A stretch of 64,000 bases of DNA, from positions 434,001-498,000 of the forward strand of contig NZ_LT963352.1 of the NCBI RefSeq assembly GCF_900236475.1, given 5' to 3'. Shown here piece by piece: positions 20,291 through 28,826 of the stretch (positions are counted from its first letter, which is position 1; every line of letters starts with the position of its first letter). The stretch comes from Streptomyces chartreusis NRRL 3882 (GTDB lineage: Bacteria > Actinomycetota > Actinomycetes > Streptomycetales > Streptomycetaceae). Both the position numbers and the translations under genes were made by a program. Under the pieces are notes generated by a model, which had not been told where the DNA came from, made no database searches, and saw nothing but the letters and a program-made list of their open reading frames with translations.

Positions 20291-22017
20291 TGCGCACTTG
20301 GCAGATCACCACCGTCACCGATGCGGCACGCGCCCGCATCGCCCTCGCGCGCCTGGCCGCGGCATACGGTGTGCCCACCGTCGAACGGACCAGGCTGGCC
20401 GCCGCCCTCAGCGCCCATCTTCGGCAGTGCCTCACCAAGGGCGGCACCTGGCTGCTCACCCTGGACATGGCCGGGTCCCCCGCCGAGGAGGGGCTGCTGC
20501 ACGCCGTGGTGACGCCGTCGCCGGACGCGTCGGCCGCCGCCGGGGAGCCGCCGTGGGAGGTCACGGTCCCCTGCCCCGAGGCGGCCCGCACCACGGAGAG
20601 CGGCGCCGTCGAGGACGATGCCGCGGCCCTCGCGGAGGCGCTGCTCGGCGCCGACGAGGACACGGCCGTGGTGTTGGACAAGCTCAGCGAGCAGGAGGAT
20701 CTGGTCGCCTTCCACCGCGAGGAGCTGCACCAGACGAACCAGGGCGTCCTGGCGCTGCACGCCGAGCTGGACGCGGCCAGCCGGGCCCAGCGCGAGGCCT
20801 TCGCCGCCGAGCGCAGCGCACGCAACGAGGCGGAGAGCGCCCGCCGCAGACTGACCTTCCTCGCGGACGCCAGCGCCGTGCTGACGGCCTCGCTGAACCA
20901 CGAGGAGATCGTGCGCCGGCTGCCGGACCTGCTGGTGCCGGAGTACGCCCGCAGCGTCGACGTCTGGCTGTTCGACCACGAGGACGACGAGCACCGGTCG
21001 GCGCCGCATCCGGCCGCCGCCGTGGTCGCGGCCCGGACCGGTCGGCCGCAGTACGCCGCGGACCATCCCGGCGGCCTGCCCGGCGTCGACGACCAGCCGC
21101 CGTCCGCGCTGGATCCCACACGGCCGCTGCTGTGCGTTCCGCTGCCGACGCGCCGGGCCCCGCTGGGGGTGCTGACCCTGTCGCCGCCCGGTGCGCGCTG
21201 GGACCCGGACGACGCGGTGATGCTGATCGAGCTCACCCGGCGGGCCAGCATCGCGATCGACAACGCCCGGCGCTTCGAGCACAACCGCGACATCGCCGAG
21301 ACGCTGCAACGCGCCCTGCTCACGGACCTGCCGGCCACGCCGGGCCTCAGCCTGGCCGCGCGCTATCTGCCCGCCACCCACGGGCTGAACATCGGCGGTG
21401 ACTGGTACGACGCGTTCCCGCAGCGGGACGGCGGTCTCATCACCGTCGTCGGCGACGTGACCGGGCACGGTCTGCACGCGGCCGTCATGATGAGCCAGCT
21501 GCGCACCGCCCTGCGGGCGTACGCCGTCGACGGCGACAGCCCGGGCCGGCTGCTGACCCGGCTGCACCGGTTCCTGCACCATCTCCAGCCGGACCTGTAC
21601 GCCACCGCCGTCATCGCCCGGTTGCACCCGGACGAGCCCACGCTGACCTGGGCCGCCGCGGGCCATCCGCCGCCGGTGCTGCGGCTGCCCGACGGAACCG
21701 TGCGCACGCTCGACGCCAAACCCGGCGCCATGCTGGGCATCCCCCTCACCCAGGAGATCGGCGACCACACGGTGCGTCTTTCGCCCGGGTCGACGCTCGC
21801 GCTGTACACGGACGGGCTGGTCGAACGGCGCGCGCAGGGCATAGACCCGGGCATCGAGCGGCTGGCCTCGGCGCTCGGCGGGTTCCGTTCGGCGGAGCTG
21901 GACGCGGATCTGGAGGGCTCGGCGGACCGGATCCTGCATCCGCTGCTGAGCGATTCCGAGCGCGACGACGACGTGTGTCTGCTGCTGTGCCACCTCCAGG
22001 GAGACGCCGCGCCCTGA
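20287..22017 (+). CDS. GAF-PP2C (RsbU/SpoIIE-type) serine phosphatase
   Basis: A 576-residue protein. Residues 1-130 resemble a degenerate HATPase-like region (RIALARLAAAYGVPTVERTR), about 140-200 a coiled coil (QEDLVAFHREELHQTNQ, HAELDAASRAQREAFAAERS), about 205-345 a GAF domain, and about 360-570 a PP2C-type SpoIIE domain with NIGGDWYDAF, VVGDVTGHGLHAAVMMSQLR and LYTDGLVERR. The metal-binding aspartates are in place. It should dephosphorylate a STAS antagonist, the output step activated by RsbT. The start overlaps the previous stop; ATG 20290 is equally possible. It is the last gene of the stressosome run. Confidence 0.88.
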   Translation: MMRTWQITTVTDAARARIALARLAAAYGVPTVERTRLAAALSAHLRQCLTKGGTWLLTLDMAGSPAEEGLLHAVVTPSPDASAAAGEPPWEVTVPCPEAARTTESGAVEDDAAALAEALLGADEDTAVVLDKLSEQEDLVAFHREELHQTNQGVLALHAELDAASRAQREAFAAERSARNEAESARRRLTFLADASAVLTASLNHEEIVRRLPDLLVPEYARSVDVWLFDHEDDEHRSAPHPAAAVVAARTGRPQYAADHPGGLPGVDDQPPSALDPTRPLLCVPLPTRRAPLGVLTLSPPGARWDPDDAVMLIELTRRASIAIDNARRFEHNRDIAETLQRALLTDLPATPGLSLAARYLPATHGLNIGGDWYDAFPQRDGGLITVVGDVTGHGLHAAVMMSQLRTALRAYAVDGDSPGRLLTRLHRFLHHLQPDLYATAVIARLHPDEPTLTWAAAGHPPPVLRLPDGTVRTLDAKPGAMLGIPLTQEIGDHTVRLSPGSTLALYTDGLVERRAQGIDPGIERLASALGGFRSAELDADLEGSADRILHPLLSDSERDDDVCLLLCHLQGDAAP

Positions 22018-22243
22018 CGTCGGGCCCGGCCGGTCGGGTGTGCACGTGTTCTTCACGCCGGCCTGGTGCTTTTCGGCCACGGGGCGGGCATGGTGGTGAT
22101 CGACGCGTTCGTCTGCCTGCCGCGTCCGACTGGCGTGCCGGTCGGACACGCGGTGGGATCAATGGGGTGCGAACCAGCGATCCAGGGGCAGTCGATAGGC
22201 GTTCGAGGCAGACCGCCTGGAGCCGCAGAAAGGGATGAACACC

Positions 22244-23605
22244 GTGACACGACCCAGGATCCTGGTGGTTGGCGCAGGCTTCGCCGGCGTGGAGTGCGTC
22301 CGCCGCCTGGAACGGAAACTCTCCCCGGACGAGGCCGACGTCACGCTGGTGACGCCGTTCGCCTACCAGCTCTACCTGCCGCTGCTCCCCCAGGTCGCCT
22401 CCGGCGTGCTGACGCCGCAGTCGATCGCCGTCTCGTTGCGCCGCAGCAAGAAGTACCGCACGCGGATCATTCCGGGCGGAGCCATCGGCGTCGATCTGAA
22501 GTCCAAGGTCTGCGTCATCCGCACGATCACCGACCAGATCGTCAACGAGCCTTACGACTACATCGTGCTGGCCCCCGGCAGCATCACCCGCACCTTCGAC
22601 ATCCCGGGGCTGACGGACCACGCGTTCGGGATGAAGACGCTCGCCGAGGCCGCGTACATCCGTGACCACGTCATCTCCCAGCTGGATCTGGCCGACGCGA
22701 GCCAGGACCCGGTGGAGCGGGCCTCACGGCTGCAGTTCGTGGTGGTCGGCGGCGGCTACGCGGGCACCGAGACCGCGGCGTGCCTGCAGCGGCTGACGCA
22801 CGCCGCCGTGAAGCGCTATCCGCGGCTGGACCCGGGCCTGATCAAGTGGCATCTGATCGACATCGCGCCGAAGCTGATGCCGGAGCTCGGCGACAAGCTC
22901 GGCAGCAGCGCGCAGGAGATCCTGCGCCGGCGGGGCATCGAGATCTCCCTGGGCACCTCCATCGCGAAGGCCGGCCCGGAGGAGGTCACCTTCACCGACG
23001 GGCGGGTGATCCCGACCCGCACGCTCATCTGGACGGCCGGGGTCGTCGCCAGTCCCCTCATCGCGACGCTGGGCGCGGAGACCGTCAAGGGGCGGCTCGC
23101 GGTCGCCCCCGAGATGAACCTGCCGGGCAACGACGGGGTGTTCGCGCTCGGCGACTCGGCCGCCGTGCCCGACCTGGCCAAGGGGGACGGGGCGATGTGC
23201 CCGCCCACGGCGCAGCACGCCCTGCGGCAGGGCCGGCACGTCGCCGACAACGTCATCGCGTCGCTGCGGGGCGGGCCGATGCGGCCGTACGTCCACAAGG
23301 ACCTGGGGCTCGTCGTCGACCTCGGCGGCACCGACGCGGTCTCCAAGCCGCTGGGCATCGAGCTGCGCGGCCTGCCCGCCCAGGCCGTGGCACGCGGCTA
23401 CCACTGGTCGGCGCTGCGCACCAACGTCGCCAAGACCCGGGTGATGACGAACTGGCTCCTCAACGCGGTCGCCGGCGACGACTTCGTCCGGACCGGGTTC
23501 CAGGCCCGCAAGGCCGCGAGGCTGAAGGACTTCGAGTACACCGACGCCTATCTGACGCCGGAACAGGTGCGGGCCCACGTCGAGGGAACCAGTCGGCAGG
23601 AGTAG
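22244..23605 (+). CDS. NDH-2-like NAD(P)H/FAD oxidoreductase
   Basis: A 453-residue pyridine nucleotide-disulfide oxidoreductase family flavoprotein. The FAD dinucleotide fold is at the N-terminus (RPRILVVGAGFAGVECVRRL), an NAD(P)H fold in the middle (LQFVVVGGGYAGTETAACL), and a second FAD contact is VFALGDSAAVPD. This pattern is that of type II NADH dehydrogenases, which pass electrons to menaquinone at the membrane face. The C-terminal 60 residues (TNVAKTRVMTNWLLNAVAGDD) may form the membrane-attachment region. GTG 22244 is chosen because AGAAAGGG lies nine bases upstream; ATG 22235 touches that site. It is monocistronic or cotranscribed with the FUSC gene 87 bases on. Confidence 0.85.
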   Translation: MTRPRILVVGAGFAGVECVRRLERKLSPDEADVTLVTPFAYQLYLPLLPQVASGVLTPQSIAVSLRRSKKYRTRIIPGGAIGVDLKSKVCVIRTITDQIVNEPYDYIVLAPGSITRTFDIPGLTDHAFGMKTLAEAAYIRDHVISQLDLADASQDPVERASRLQFVVVGGGYAGTETAACLQRLTHAAVKRYPRLDPGLIKWHLIDIAPKLMPELGDKLGSSAQEILRRRGIEISLGTSIAKAGPEEVTFTDGRVIPTRTLIWTAGVVASPLIATLGAETVKGRLAVAPEMNLPGNDGVFALGDSAAVPDLAKGDGAMCPPTAQHALRQGRHVADNVIASLRGGPMRPYVHKDLGLVVDLGGTDAVSKPLGIELRGLPAQAVARGYHWSALRTNVAKTRVMTNWLLNAVAGDDFVRTGFQARKAARLKDFEYTDAYLTPEQVRAHVEGTSRQE

Positions 23606-23692
23606 GACGGGGCTGGAGGGGACCGTCCGCTCGTGGCATGTCATGCTGAGGTGCGGATCTTGGTGTGGTGAGTCGGGAGAGAGTGCGGCGGC

Positions 23693-25933
23693 GTGAGGGC
23701 AGCGGGACGCTCGGTGCGGGCACGACTGCGGGACCGGATCGCCGCGTCCGACCCGGGGCTGCTGCGCCTGACGGCCGGGCTGCGGACGGTCGGCGCCATC
23801 GCCCTCACCCTGGCCGTGCTCGCCCTGCTGCGGGCCGATGTGCATCTCCTGGTGGCGGGGGCCATGGCGGCGATGGTCGCCACCTTCGCCATCCGGGAGA
23901 AGCAGCCCGGCGCGCAGGCCGTGACGCTGGCGCTGGGCCTTCCGGTGGCGCTGGCGTCCGTCTCGCTGGGCGCGGTGCTCAACGCGCGCCTCTACGCCGG
24001 TGACGTCTTCTTCGTCGTCCTGATCTTCTGCGCGGTCTACGGCCGCCGGTTCGGCGACCGGGGCACCGCGCTCGGCCTGATCGGCTTCCAGGTCTACTTC
24101 CTGTCCCTGTTCGTCGGCGCCGAGGTGTCCTCGCTGCCCACGCTGTGCGGTGCCATCGCCCTGGCGTTCTGCTCCAGTGCCCTGCTGCGCTTCGCGGTCG
24201 TACCCGCGACCCCCGCGGGCGTGCTGCTGCGGCTGCGGCTGGCCTTCCGTGCCCGGCTGGCCCAGCTGGTGTCCGCGCAGCTCGACCTTCTCGACGCCGG
24301 CGCGGACGAGATGGACAAGGCCCTGGACGCGGTGCGCGAGGGCACCGCGGCGCTGCACGAAACGGCGATGATGATCCAGGCGCGGCTGGAGGAAGGCACG
24401 CCCGACGAGTCGGCGGCGCGGCTCGTGCAGCGCCGGATCGCGGACGCCGAGATCGCCGCCGAGCGGCTCGGCCTGCTGCTGCTGACCGCCCGCAGCGCCG
24501 AACGGGCCGACACGCTCACGCTGCACCTGCCGGGCGCGCCCGCGCCGTCGGTGGGGCAGCTGGCCGTGCCGGACGAGGCCACCGCCACGCTCCGCCGCGA
24601 CCTCCAGGCGCTGCGCACCCTCGTGCTGCGCGCCGGAAGCGGCGATACGGGGACCGCCCTGGCCCATGTGCGCAACCGGCTCCTCGGCTACCGGGACGAG
24701 GAGAACCTGCCGTCCGCCCCCGCCGCCGTCCAGGACGTGTTCCGGGGCATCGGTGAGGCCGCGCGCTCGGTGCTGGGGCTGCGGATCGCGCTGGACGGCC
24801 CGCAGGACGAGTCCGACGACACGCCCGCGACGGCCCGCTCCCGCGAGGAGCTGGACGCGGAGGACGCCGCGATCGACAGCGTCGAGGAACCGTCGGAGGA
24901 GGAAGAGACGGGACTGCGGCGGCCCACCACCCGCGCGGCCGTGCAGGTGGCCGTCGGGTCGGCGCTGGCCATCGTGGGCGGCGAGCTGCTGTCCACGCAG
25001 CGCTGGTACTGGGCGGTGCTGACGTGCTGGATCGTCTTCCTGAACACCGCCTCGACGGGCGAGATCCTGGTCAAGGGCTACCGCCGGCTGCTGGGCACGG
25101 TGTTCGGCGTGGTGGCGGGCATCGTCCTGGCGGGGTTGGTCGGGCAGCACACCGTGACGGCGTTCGCGCTGGTCCTGGTGCTGATCTTCGCGATGTTCTA
25201 CGTGGCGCCGCTGTCGTACACGCTGATGTCGTTCTTCGTGACCGCGATGCTGGGGCTGCTGTACACGCTGCTGCACACCTACAGCCTCGACGTGCTCCTG
25301 CTGCGGGTGGAGGAGACAGCGCTGGGTGCGGCCTGCGGAGTGGTCGCGGCGGCGCTGGTGCTGCCGGTGCGGACCGACCGCCGGACGAACGAACTGCTCG
25401 GCACGGTTCTGGAGCGGCTGGCCGACGTCACCGAGGCCGCGGTCGGCCAGCTGAGCGGCGGGCCGGCGGACGAGCTGCTGGACAAGGCGCGCGATCTGGA
25501 CCAGGCGCTGGCCGACCTGCGGGCCGCCACGCAGCCGCTGACCCATCCGGTCACCCCGCTGCGGGCCCGGCGCCATACCGCCCGGTACGTGGTGGCGCTG
25601 CTGGAGACATGCGCGTACCACGCGCGGACGCTGGCGGCCACCGCCGAACTGCTGCCCACGCATCCGTCGATCGCGGCGGACCCCCGGCTGCGCGGGGCCG
25701 CGGGGCGCACCGTGCGCAACATCGAGACCATCGCGGCCCGGGTCGCGGACGAGCACGCCGCCGCGCGGGTCGAGACGGGGCCGAGCATCGCCTCGCTGCT
25801 GGGGTCCGACGCCGGCACACCGCGCTACGGCCGCATCACCGACCGCGTGCTGCGGCATCTGGAGCGGCTGGACGAGGCGGTGGTGGGTCTCGCCCGCCCG
25901 CTGGGCGTGCCCGTGGCCGAACCGCGGGCCTGA
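23693..25933 (+). CDS. FUSC-family integral membrane protein
   Basis: A 746-residue protein with two membrane blocks: residues about 20-170 (LRTVGAIALTLAVLALL; FFVVLIFCAVYGRRFGDRG) and about 410-560 (RAAVQVAVGSALAIVGGELL; RWYWAVLTCWIVFL; VTAFALVLVLIFAMFYVAPL), separated by an alpha-helical cytoplasmic stretch of about 230 residues. The block-plus-TSLYRRLLGTVFGV-like element (KGYRRLLGTVFGVVAGI) is typical of fusaric-acid-resistance-like (FUSC) proteins, putative aromatic-acid exporters. The substrate is unknown. GTG 23693 has GGGAGAG upstream. It converges on the small acidic-protein gene with 13 bases between stops. Confidence 0.8.
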   Translation: MRAAGRSVRARLRDRIAASDPGLLRLTAGLRTVGAIALTLAVLALLRADVHLLVAGAMAAMVATFAIREKQPGAQAVTLALGLPVALASVSLGAVLNARLYAGDVFFVVLIFCAVYGRRFGDRGTALGLIGFQVYFLSLFVGAEVSSLPTLCGAIALAFCSSALLRFAVVPATPAGVLLRLRLAFRARLAQLVSAQLDLLDAGADEMDKALDAVREGTAALHETAMMIQARLEEGTPDESAARLVQRRIADAEIAAERLGLLLLTARSAERADTLTLHLPGAPAPSVGQLAVPDEATATLRRDLQALRTLVLRAGSGDTGTALAHVRNRLLGYRDEENLPSAPAAVQDVFRGIGEAARSVLGLRIALDGPQDESDDTPATARSREELDAEDAAIDSVEEPSEEEETGLRRPTTRAAVQVAVGSALAIVGGELLSTQRWYWAVLTCWIVFLNTASTGEILVKGYRRLLGTVFGVVAGIVLAGLVGQHTVTAFALVLVLIFAMFYVAPLSYTLMSFFVTAMLGLLYTLLHTYSLDVLLLRVEETALGAACGVVAAALVLPVRTDRRTNELLGTVLERLADVTEAAVGQLSGGPADELLDKARDLDQALADLRAATQPLTHPVTPLRARRHTARYVVALLETCAYHARTLAATAELLPTHPSIAADPRLRGAAGRTVRNIETIAARVADEHAAARVETGPSIASLLGSDAGTPRYGRITDRVLRHLERLDEAVVGLARPLGVPVAEPRA

Positions 25934-25946
25934 GGCCCGGCGTCGC

Positions 25947-26381
25947 TCAGAAGTCGGTGGGCAGTCCGCTGACCTCGGCGATGCCCCGCAGCTCCTCCGT
26001 CTGCCGGTGCCGTTCCTTGATGTAGTCGGCGATCTCGCCGAGGCGGACCGGGTCGGACGCGGTGGACGCGTCCGTGACGATCCTGACCGGGCCGGTCTCG
26101 TCCACGTCGAGTTCGATCACTTCGTTGTCCAGGCGGCCGGTGACGGCGGTGGCGATGACGAGGGCCACCTCGTCACGGACCTCCTGGGGCAGTTCGTCGT
26201 CGGCCCCTGAGTCGAGTGCGAAGTCGAGGCTGGACAGGCGCTCCTCGTCGATCGCCTCGAGGACCGGTTCCACCACGCGCATCAGGAGGCGGTAGTCCTC
26301 CGTGTCCATCCGGATGCGCAGGAGGTCCAGGTACACGTCCACGGGCCGGCCGTCGCCATGCGGAATCTCGGAATCGCTCAT
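25947..26381 (-). CDS. Hypothetical acidic protein
   Basis: A 144-residue protein I do not recognise. It starts MSDSEIPHGDGRPVDVYLDL at ATG 26381 and is acidic and helical, with no membrane span. It has a central LDFALDSGADDELPQEVRDEV and a C-terminal LGEIADYIKERHRQTEEL helix. An in-frame GTG at 26435 would add 18 residues derived from the 36-bp tandem repeat (GNTKR appears twice), so I take that as non-coding. It lies 64 bases downstream of the DUF1206 gene and is probably in one operon with it. The only ribosome-site candidate, GGGGAA, lies inside the repeat unit. Confidence 0.7.
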   Translation of the reverse strand: MSDSEIPHGDGRPVDVYLDLLRIRMDTEDYRLLMRVVEPVLEAIDEERLSSLDFALDSGADDELPQEVRDEVALVIATAVTGRLDNEVIELDVDETGPVRIVTDASTASDPVRLGEIADYIKERHRQTEELRGIAEVSGLPTDF

Positions 26382-26382
26382 T

Positions 26383-26454
26383 CGCTTCGTGTTCCCCACA
26401 TGACGCGGATCAGACGCGCGCTTCGTGTTCCCCACATGACGCGGATCAGACGCG
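26383..26454 (-). repeat. 36-bp perfect tandem duplication at a gene junction
   Basis: Two adjacent, identical 36-base units, 26383-26418 and 26419-26454, each reading CGCTTCGTGTTCCCCACATG and so on to GATCAGACGCG on the plus strand. On the coding (minus) strand each unit carries the CGCGTCTGA end of the DUF1206 gene and the GGGGAA stretch that precedes the next gene. The duplication therefore copied a stop codon and a ribosome-site region. It is perfect, which suggests a recent event. Confidence 0.95.
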
Positions 26455-27285
26455 GCGCCAGCGGGCCATGGCGAAGGAGAACACCCCGAACAGCACCAGC
26501 CCGGCGGCGACGCAGACCAGCAGCCAGGGACCGAGCGGGGTGTCCGCGAAGCTGCGCAGGGTGTCGTCCAGTCCCTTGGCCCGGTCCGGTTCGTAGTCGA
26601 TCGCCGCGCGGACGGCGAAGAGGCCGGCCACGGCGAACACCAGCCCGCGGGCGGCGCCGCCGGCCACGCCGGTGACGTCCACCAGCCGCCGTGTCCGGGG
26701 GCTCATCTGGCCGAGCCGGAGCTTGTCGTGGTACTTGCGGAGCACCGCCCGTACGCCGATCCACCCGCCGGCCACGACGATCGCGATGCCGGCCGCGCCG
26801 ACCAGCCACTGGCCGGCGGGTATCTCCAGGGCCCTGGCGGTGGCGTCCTGGGACTGCCGGTCGCTGGATCCGCCGCCGCTTCGGCCGCGGTCCGCCGCGA
26901 ACGACAGCACGGAGTAGGCGACGAAGACGTAGAACACGAAGCGGGCCGCCGCCAGCAGCCGCTTGCGTGCGCTGCGGCCGTCCGGTCCGACGGAGCCGAA
27001 CAGGACCTCGGACAGCCGCCACAGGGCCATGCCGGCGAGACCGATGCCCAGCGCCCAGAGCAGCACCGCGCCGAACGGCTTCTGTGACAGTTCGGCCAGG
27101 GCTCCCCCGCGGTCGGCCTGCTCACCCGTGTCGCCGAAGGCGATCTGCAGCGCCAGGGCCCCGACGAGCAGATAGATCACACCCCGGGCGGCCAGGCCCG
27201 CCCGTGCCGCCCCCTCGGTCACCGAACCCCGCGCCACTCGCCGGGCCCGGATCCGACCGCCTTGTGCCATCGCACTCGTGTTCAT
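26446..27285 (-). CDS. DUF1206 integral membrane protein
   Basis: A 279-residue protein with six predicted membrane spans arranged as three two-span repeats, the DUF1206 layout: ARAGLAARGVIYLLVGALAL, KRLLAAARFVFYVFVAYSVL and TGVAGGAARGLVFAVAGLFA each open a repeat. The loop after span 3 is Ser/Gly/Asp rich. The ATG at 27285 is chosen because GGGAGG lies about six bases upstream; the longer frame from 27366 has no such site. The last codons and the stop lie inside the upstream copy of the 36-bp tandem repeat. Function unknown. Confidence 0.85.
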   Translation of the reverse strand: MNTSAMAQGGRIRARRVARGSVTEGAARAGLAARGVIYLLVGALALQIAFGDTGEQADRGGALAELSQKPFGAVLLWALGIGLAGMALWRLSEVLFGSVGPDGRSARKRLLAAARFVFYVFVAYSVLSFAADRGRSGGGSSDRQSQDATARALEIPAGQWLVGAAGIAIVVAGGWIGVRAVLRKYHDKLRLGQMSPRTRRLVDVTGVAGGAARGLVFAVAGLFAVRAAIDYEPDRAKGLDDTLRSFADTPLGPWLLVCVAAGLVLFGVFSFAMARWRRV

Positions 27286-27384
27286 GTGGACCTCCCGGCA
27301 CTCCGGATGCCCCGGCTCGGCCGCCACACACCCGGCCCGGCCGCCGGACCAGGGGATTCCGGTCACCCGTGGCGTGACATGAGA

Positions 27385-27420
27385 GGGCCCGGCCGACGGC
27401 TGCCGCCGTCGGCCGGGCCC
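27385..27420 (-). terminator. Strong hairpin terminator of the DUF5133/sigma transcript
   Basis: GGGCCCGGCCGACGGC, loop TGCC, GCCGTCGGCCGGGCCC: a perfect 16-base stem with a four-base loop. It lies about 40 bases past the minus-strand DUF5133 stop and about 100 bases upstream of the DUF1206 start, separating the two transcription units. Confidence 0.85.
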
Positions 27421-27460
27421 CTTGGGTGCCGCGCCCCGTCATGTCACGCGCACACCCGGA

Positions 27461-27727
27461 TCAGGCGGGCTCCGGGGTCGGCACGTGCTGCCCGGTGACG
27501 GTCTGTTGGATGGTCTCGCGGGCCGGTGCGGGTGCGGTCGCGAGCCACTGGTGAGCGACCTCCAGGGCACGCTCGACGTCCCGGGTGCCGGTGGACACGC
27601 ACAACGTGTACGCAAGGTCGCGTGCCCGCGCGCTCACGGCGGCCGGGTCGCTCGCCGGCACGGCAGCCGCCAGTGCCTCGTACTCGTCGACGAGACGGCG
27701 CAGCACGGCGGGATGGGGCCTCAGCAT
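27461..27727 (-). CDS. DUF5133 family protein (second copy)
   Basis: An 88-residue protein: MLRPHPAVLRRLVDEYEALA, then DLAYTLCVSTGTRDVERALE and VAHQWLATAPAP. The LAYTLCVSTG segment parallels GYTLCVLMG in the gene at 3888-4211. ATG 27727 follows GAGGAG by nine bases. It begins 28 bases after the stop of the sigma factor gene and is followed by a strong terminator, so sigma factor and DUF5133 form a two-gene operon. Function unknown; cotranscription with a stress-type sigma factor suggests a stress or developmental context. Confidence 0.8.
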   Translation of the reverse strand: MLRPHPAVLRRLVDEYEALAAAVPASDPAAVSARARDLAYTLCVSTGTRDVERALEVAHQWLATAPAPARETIQQTVTGQHVPTPEPA

Positions 27728-27755
27728 GGTTCGTCGCTCCTCGGGGGTCGGATGG

Positions 27756-28619
27756 TCAGGCCGTCGTGGAGGTGCCGCCGGTGCCGCGGGTGCCCGTCCG
27801 CTGCCCCAGGACCTCGTCGCGCACGCGGGCGCAGCTGCGGCTGATGAGGCGGGAGACGTGCATCTGGGAGATGCCCAGGTGGTCGGCGATGCGGCTCTGT
27901 GTCATGTCCTCGAAGAACCGCATGTACAGAATGGCCCGCTCGCGTTCCGGCAGGCGGCGCAGGCCTTCCTTGGCGGACTCGCGGTCGACCACGACGTCGT
28001 AGGACGAGTCGGCCGCGCCGAGGGTGTCCGCGAGGCTGTAGCCGTCGTCGTCGGCCGAGAGTTCGGCGTCCAGCGACAGCGTGCTGAAGCTCTCCAGGGC
28101 CTCGAGCCCGGCATTGACCTCTTCCTCGGTCAGGCCGGTGTGGGCGGCGATGTCCGCCACGGAGGGCTCGGGGCTGCCCGGGTTCTGGGTGAGTTCACGG
28201 CGTGCCACCCGCACCTTGTTGCGCAGTTCCTGCACGCGGCGGGGCACCCGGAGGGCCCACATGCGGTCCCGGAAGTGCCGCTTGACCTCACCGGTGATGG
28301 TGGGGACGGCGTAGCTCTCGAAGGCTCCCCGGCTCGGGTCGAACCGGTCGATGGCCTTGACCAGCCCCAGGGCTGCCACCTGCCGGAGGTCCTCGATGGA
28401 CTCTCCGCGGTCGCGGAAGCGGCCGGCGATGCGGTGGGCCATGGGCAGCCACAGCGTGACGAGTTCGTCGCGGACGGCTTCCCGCTCGGGCCCCTCCTCC
28501 AGCTCGGCCAGCCGGGCGAAGAGCTCCGCGGTGTCCGGGGCGTCGTCGTGCCGCCGCCGGGAGGCGGTGGTGGTCGTTTCGGGCGTGCCGGGACGGTTGG
28601 TGGGCGTATCGATGAGCAT
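27756..28619 (-). CDS. SigB/SigF-family RNA polymerase sigma factor
   Basis: A 287-residue group 3 sigma factor. Region 2: LPMAHRIAGRFRDRGESIED, then DLRQVAALGLVKAIDRFDPS, AFESYAVPTITGEVKRHFRD. Region 3: RVPRRVQELRNKVRVARREL. Region 4: RLPERERAILYMRFFEDMTQ followed by IADHLGISQMHVSRLISRS. This is the Streptomyces SigB/H/M-like group that is controlled by HATPase anti-sigma factors. ATG 28619 is preceded by AGGAGCGAATCCGC, a well-placed site; the open frame to 28781 lacks one. The N-terminal about 35 residues (TPTNRPGTPETTTTAS) are disordered. An HATPase gene lies upstream on the same strand; a DUF5133 gene follows. Confidence 0.9.
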   Translation of the reverse strand: MLIDTPTNRPGTPETTTTASRRRHDDAPDTAELFARLAELEEGPEREAVRDELVTLWLPMAHRIAGRFRDRGESIEDLRQVAALGLVKAIDRFDPSRGAFESYAVPTITGEVKRHFRDRMWALRVPRRVQELRNKVRVARRELTQNPGSPEPSVADIAAHTGLTEEEVNAGLEALESFSTLSLDAELSADDDGYSLADTLGAADSSYDVVVDRESAKEGLRRLPERERAILYMRFFEDMTQSRIADHLGISQMHVSRLISRSCARVRDEVLGQRTGTRGTGGTSTTA

Positions 28620-28826
28620 GCGGATTCGCTCCTGAACAACGATGGTTTCAGGGACTTGCCGCGGGACGGTCGCTGCCCGGATCGCCTGGAGGGCCTCCGG
28701 GGCAGTCATACATACCGCTCCCGCTGGCGCGCCTCCGGTCCGAAGCACGAAACTGCGACTGCCCTGCCACCGGTGGAACAAACTCCACTTTGCCGTGCAA
28801 TCTGGCGGGAACCAGCAAACGGCCGT

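Noticed and set aside
22724..25858. 1044-codon open frame on the minus strand opposite the NDH-2-like and FUSC genes
   Set aside because: Gln/Arg/His-rich mirror translation without domains; crosses two genes with family signatures.
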